Part shown: in pieces, positions 62,772 through 64,000 of the stretch | How positions within the stretch are numbered: the first letter of the stretch is position 1 | How the letters are laid out: each line of letters begins with the position of its first letter | Program-made: the position numbers and the translations under genes | Origin: Paenibacillus sp. V4I3 | GTDB lineage: Bacteria > Bacillota > Bacilli > Paenibacillales > NBRC-103111 | DNA length: 64,000 nt | NCBI RefSeq assembly: GCF_030817215.1 | Contig: NZ_JAUSZA010000001.1 | Coordinates: forward strand, 822,501 to 886,500 | Direction: 5' to 3' | The notes under the pieces: model-generated | What the model was told of the DNA's origin: nothing | What the model saw: the letters and a program-made list of their open reading frames with translations, nothing else | Databases searched by the model: none

Positions 62772-64000
62772 TTATGACAATGTCGCAGTAATAATATAAT
62801 CCAACGTCGATAGCAAACTTTCGGTAGCCTCTTTTTGATTTGCCGCGACTCCAGCTAAATATTTGATAATTTCTTTGTCACCACTAGGCACTTCCTGTGT
62901 AACTGCAGTCACACTTTTAATGACCAGCCCTTGCTTAACTAGCATAGAAAGGAATTTTTCTTTGTTCAAGTAAGTGACTTGCGGCTCATTTTCGTTGGAC
63001 AAAACATTTCCAAGGATTAAGTTTGCAACATTTACATAATTAGATCCATTCCTAATTTTAAAAACTAGCTGACCGTGCTTTTTCATCATTGTTACTAGAT
63101 CTGCAACAGTCTGTTCAATACTGTTACACCGTTCAATACCTTCACCATAAATAATATAATCGTATTTTCCGTCCGCAAATAGATGCTTTATATCAGTAAC
63201 CTTTCCGCAAGCAATGCGTTCAGAAACAGTCCTTAGATCAAGTAAATACTTATTATTATCTGTAAAATTATCAATATTTACATTACGTACGCCATACTCA
63301 TTTAGCTTATTTTTCAATTGTAACGGTGTCCCACCGCATCTTGAATTAATTCCAAGTATATTTGCACTTTCTTGTTTATTGGTGATGTCCACAACTGAGA
63401 TAAGGTTTAAATCAAAACTCGCATCATCCCATGCATCAATCCCATACTTCTCAAAAAAGATCTTTCTACTAACTCCAAGTGAATTATTCTTTCTATGATC
63501 TACTTCCGTCGTTATTGAGCCAAAATGATAAGTGAATGTATCCTTTGCAAAAATTAACTTATAACCTGCTCTTCGTATTCTAAAACTCAAATCATCATCC
63601 GCAAATTCTCCAAAGTAAAACTCTGGATCAAAATAGCCAATTTCCTTAAGAAGTTTTGTTCGAACCATTAGCACACAGGGAAGCAGTCTTACTCGCTCTT
63701 CCCATTTGCTTGGGTCCGAATGATTATATTGTTCAGCGAACTGCTGCATTTCTTCCAAATTGCTATAATTCCCTTGTATCATCTGATGGTTGCTTATGTT
63801 GCTTCCTCCAGGAGACACAAAACCAATTTTGTCGTCAGACTCTATACAAGTTAATAAGTTATCCATCCAACGTGTTGTAAAAATGAAATCGTTACATACA
63901 CTTGCCGTATACTTACCTTCAGCTGCTTTCATGCCTATATTGAAGCCATTAACTGGCCCTACATTCTCGTCCAAGTGAATTTTCTTCTTGTTTGGCAGGC
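62772..64000 (-). CDS. Glycosyltransferase family 2 protein with a C-terminal methyltransferase-like domain (partial)
   Basis: At least 409 codons; the N-terminal part lies beyond the right edge, and the frame is open to the last base, so the TTG at 63974 is not the true start. The visible GT2 part (to about residue 190 from that TTG) has the NGFNIGMKAAEGKY, VCNDFIF (DxD position) and FGEFADDDLSFRIRRAGYKLIF segments. The rest (VVDITNKQESANILGINSRCGG..., YDYIIYGEGIERC, GQLVFKIRNGSN) resembles a Rossmann-type methyltransferase domain. It may attach or modify the CDP-derived sugar. Confidence 0.85.
   Translation of the reverse strand, partial: LPNKKKIHLDENVGPVNGFNIGMKAAEGKYTASVCNDFIFTTRWMDNLLTCIESDDKIGFVSPGGSNISNHQMIQGNYSNLEEMQQFAEQYNHSDPSKWEERVRLLPCVLMVRTKLLKEIGYFDPEFYFGEFADDDLSFRIRRAGYKLIFAKDTFTYHFGSITTEVDHRKNNSLGVSRKIFFEKYGIDAWDDASFDLNLISVVDITNKQESANILGINSRCGGTPLQLKNKLNEYGVRNVNIDNFTDNNKYLLDLRTVSERIACGKVTDIKHLFADGKYDYIIYGEGIERCNSIEQTVADLVTMMKKHGQLVFKIRNGSNYVNVANLILGNVLSNENEPQVTYLNKEKFLSMLVKQGLVIKSVTAVTQEVPSGDKEIIKYLAGVAANQKEATESLLSTLDYIITATLS

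Noticed and set aside
1..64000. tRNA, rRNA, T-box or riboswitch elements, prophage or insertion sequences
   Set aside because: I saw no cloverleaf, rRNA, T-box sequence, transposase or integrase; a covariance-model search would be needed to exclude small RNAs.

Overview
The window looks like a chromosomal segment of a motile, spore-forming, Gram-positive Paenibacillaceae bacterium (Paenibacillus or a close relative). The evidence is a mid-GC composition, AGGAGG-type ribosome binding sites, a CotF-type spore coat gene, a sigma-H-type promoter, motA/motB, PcrB, long-form HPF, and a gene order recalling Bacillus subtilis (hpf-secA-prfB-YitT, ftsE-ftsX-ctpB-minJ, uvrB-uvrA, pcrB-pcrA-ligA). Assignment to species is not possible from the sequence alone.

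Layout. 0-3.5 kb: pcrB-pcrA-ligA (ligA runs off the left edge). 3.6-5.4 kb: a lipoprotein and a Gln-rich CotF-like coat pair. 5.7-9.8 kb: a Gld-like ABC transporter operon (ATPase, permease, GldG-like, DUF4340). 10-12 kb: an HTH protein with nine 44/45-residue coiled-coil repeats, split by a one-base insertion. 12-14.6 kb: a U32 peptidase/RlhA-type protein. 14.8-23.4 kb: the most unusual part, a Dlt-like envelope aminoacylation locus. It holds a large membrane-anchored VCBS-repeat protein, a carrier protein, a class II (SerRS-like) amino acid:carrier protein ligase, a DltD-like SGNH protein, a 36-residue DltX-like microprotein, an MBOAT DltB-like protein and a sugar-phosphate isomerase-like protein. 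No NRPS-type DltA is present; the ligase would take its place. 23.5-29.7 kb: two small proteins and uvrBA under a LexA-like site. 29.7-37.4 kb: motAB, a MinJ-like PDZ protein, CtpB, an M23 hydrolase and ftsEX. 37.8-41 kb: VanW and a DUF1700/DUF4097 pair. 41-49.8 kb: an arginine operon argCJB-x-DFGH with two ARG boxes on the promoter. 50-57 kb: DnaA-box clusters, YitT, speD, prfB (with the programmed +1 frameshift), secA, hpf and a cold shock gene. 57.2-64 kb: a sugar cluster making a CDP-6-deoxyhexose that is probably C-methylated and acylated, ending in a glycosyltransferase cut by the right edge. Because hpf lies beside the flagellin genes in B. subtilis, this cluster may serve flagellin glycosylation.

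Intergenic DNA is rich in structured repeats: 17-bp GTTGYA-N5-TRCAAC palindromes (5.5 and 19.8 kb), a CTTTG-hairpin family with covarying stems (37.5 and 42.5 kb), a 170-nt near-palindrome between ftsX and the M23 gene, and DnaA-box arrays at 50.1 and 57.15 kb.

Coordinates, starts and motifs were read by eye. Family names are recognition from memory, not database results.
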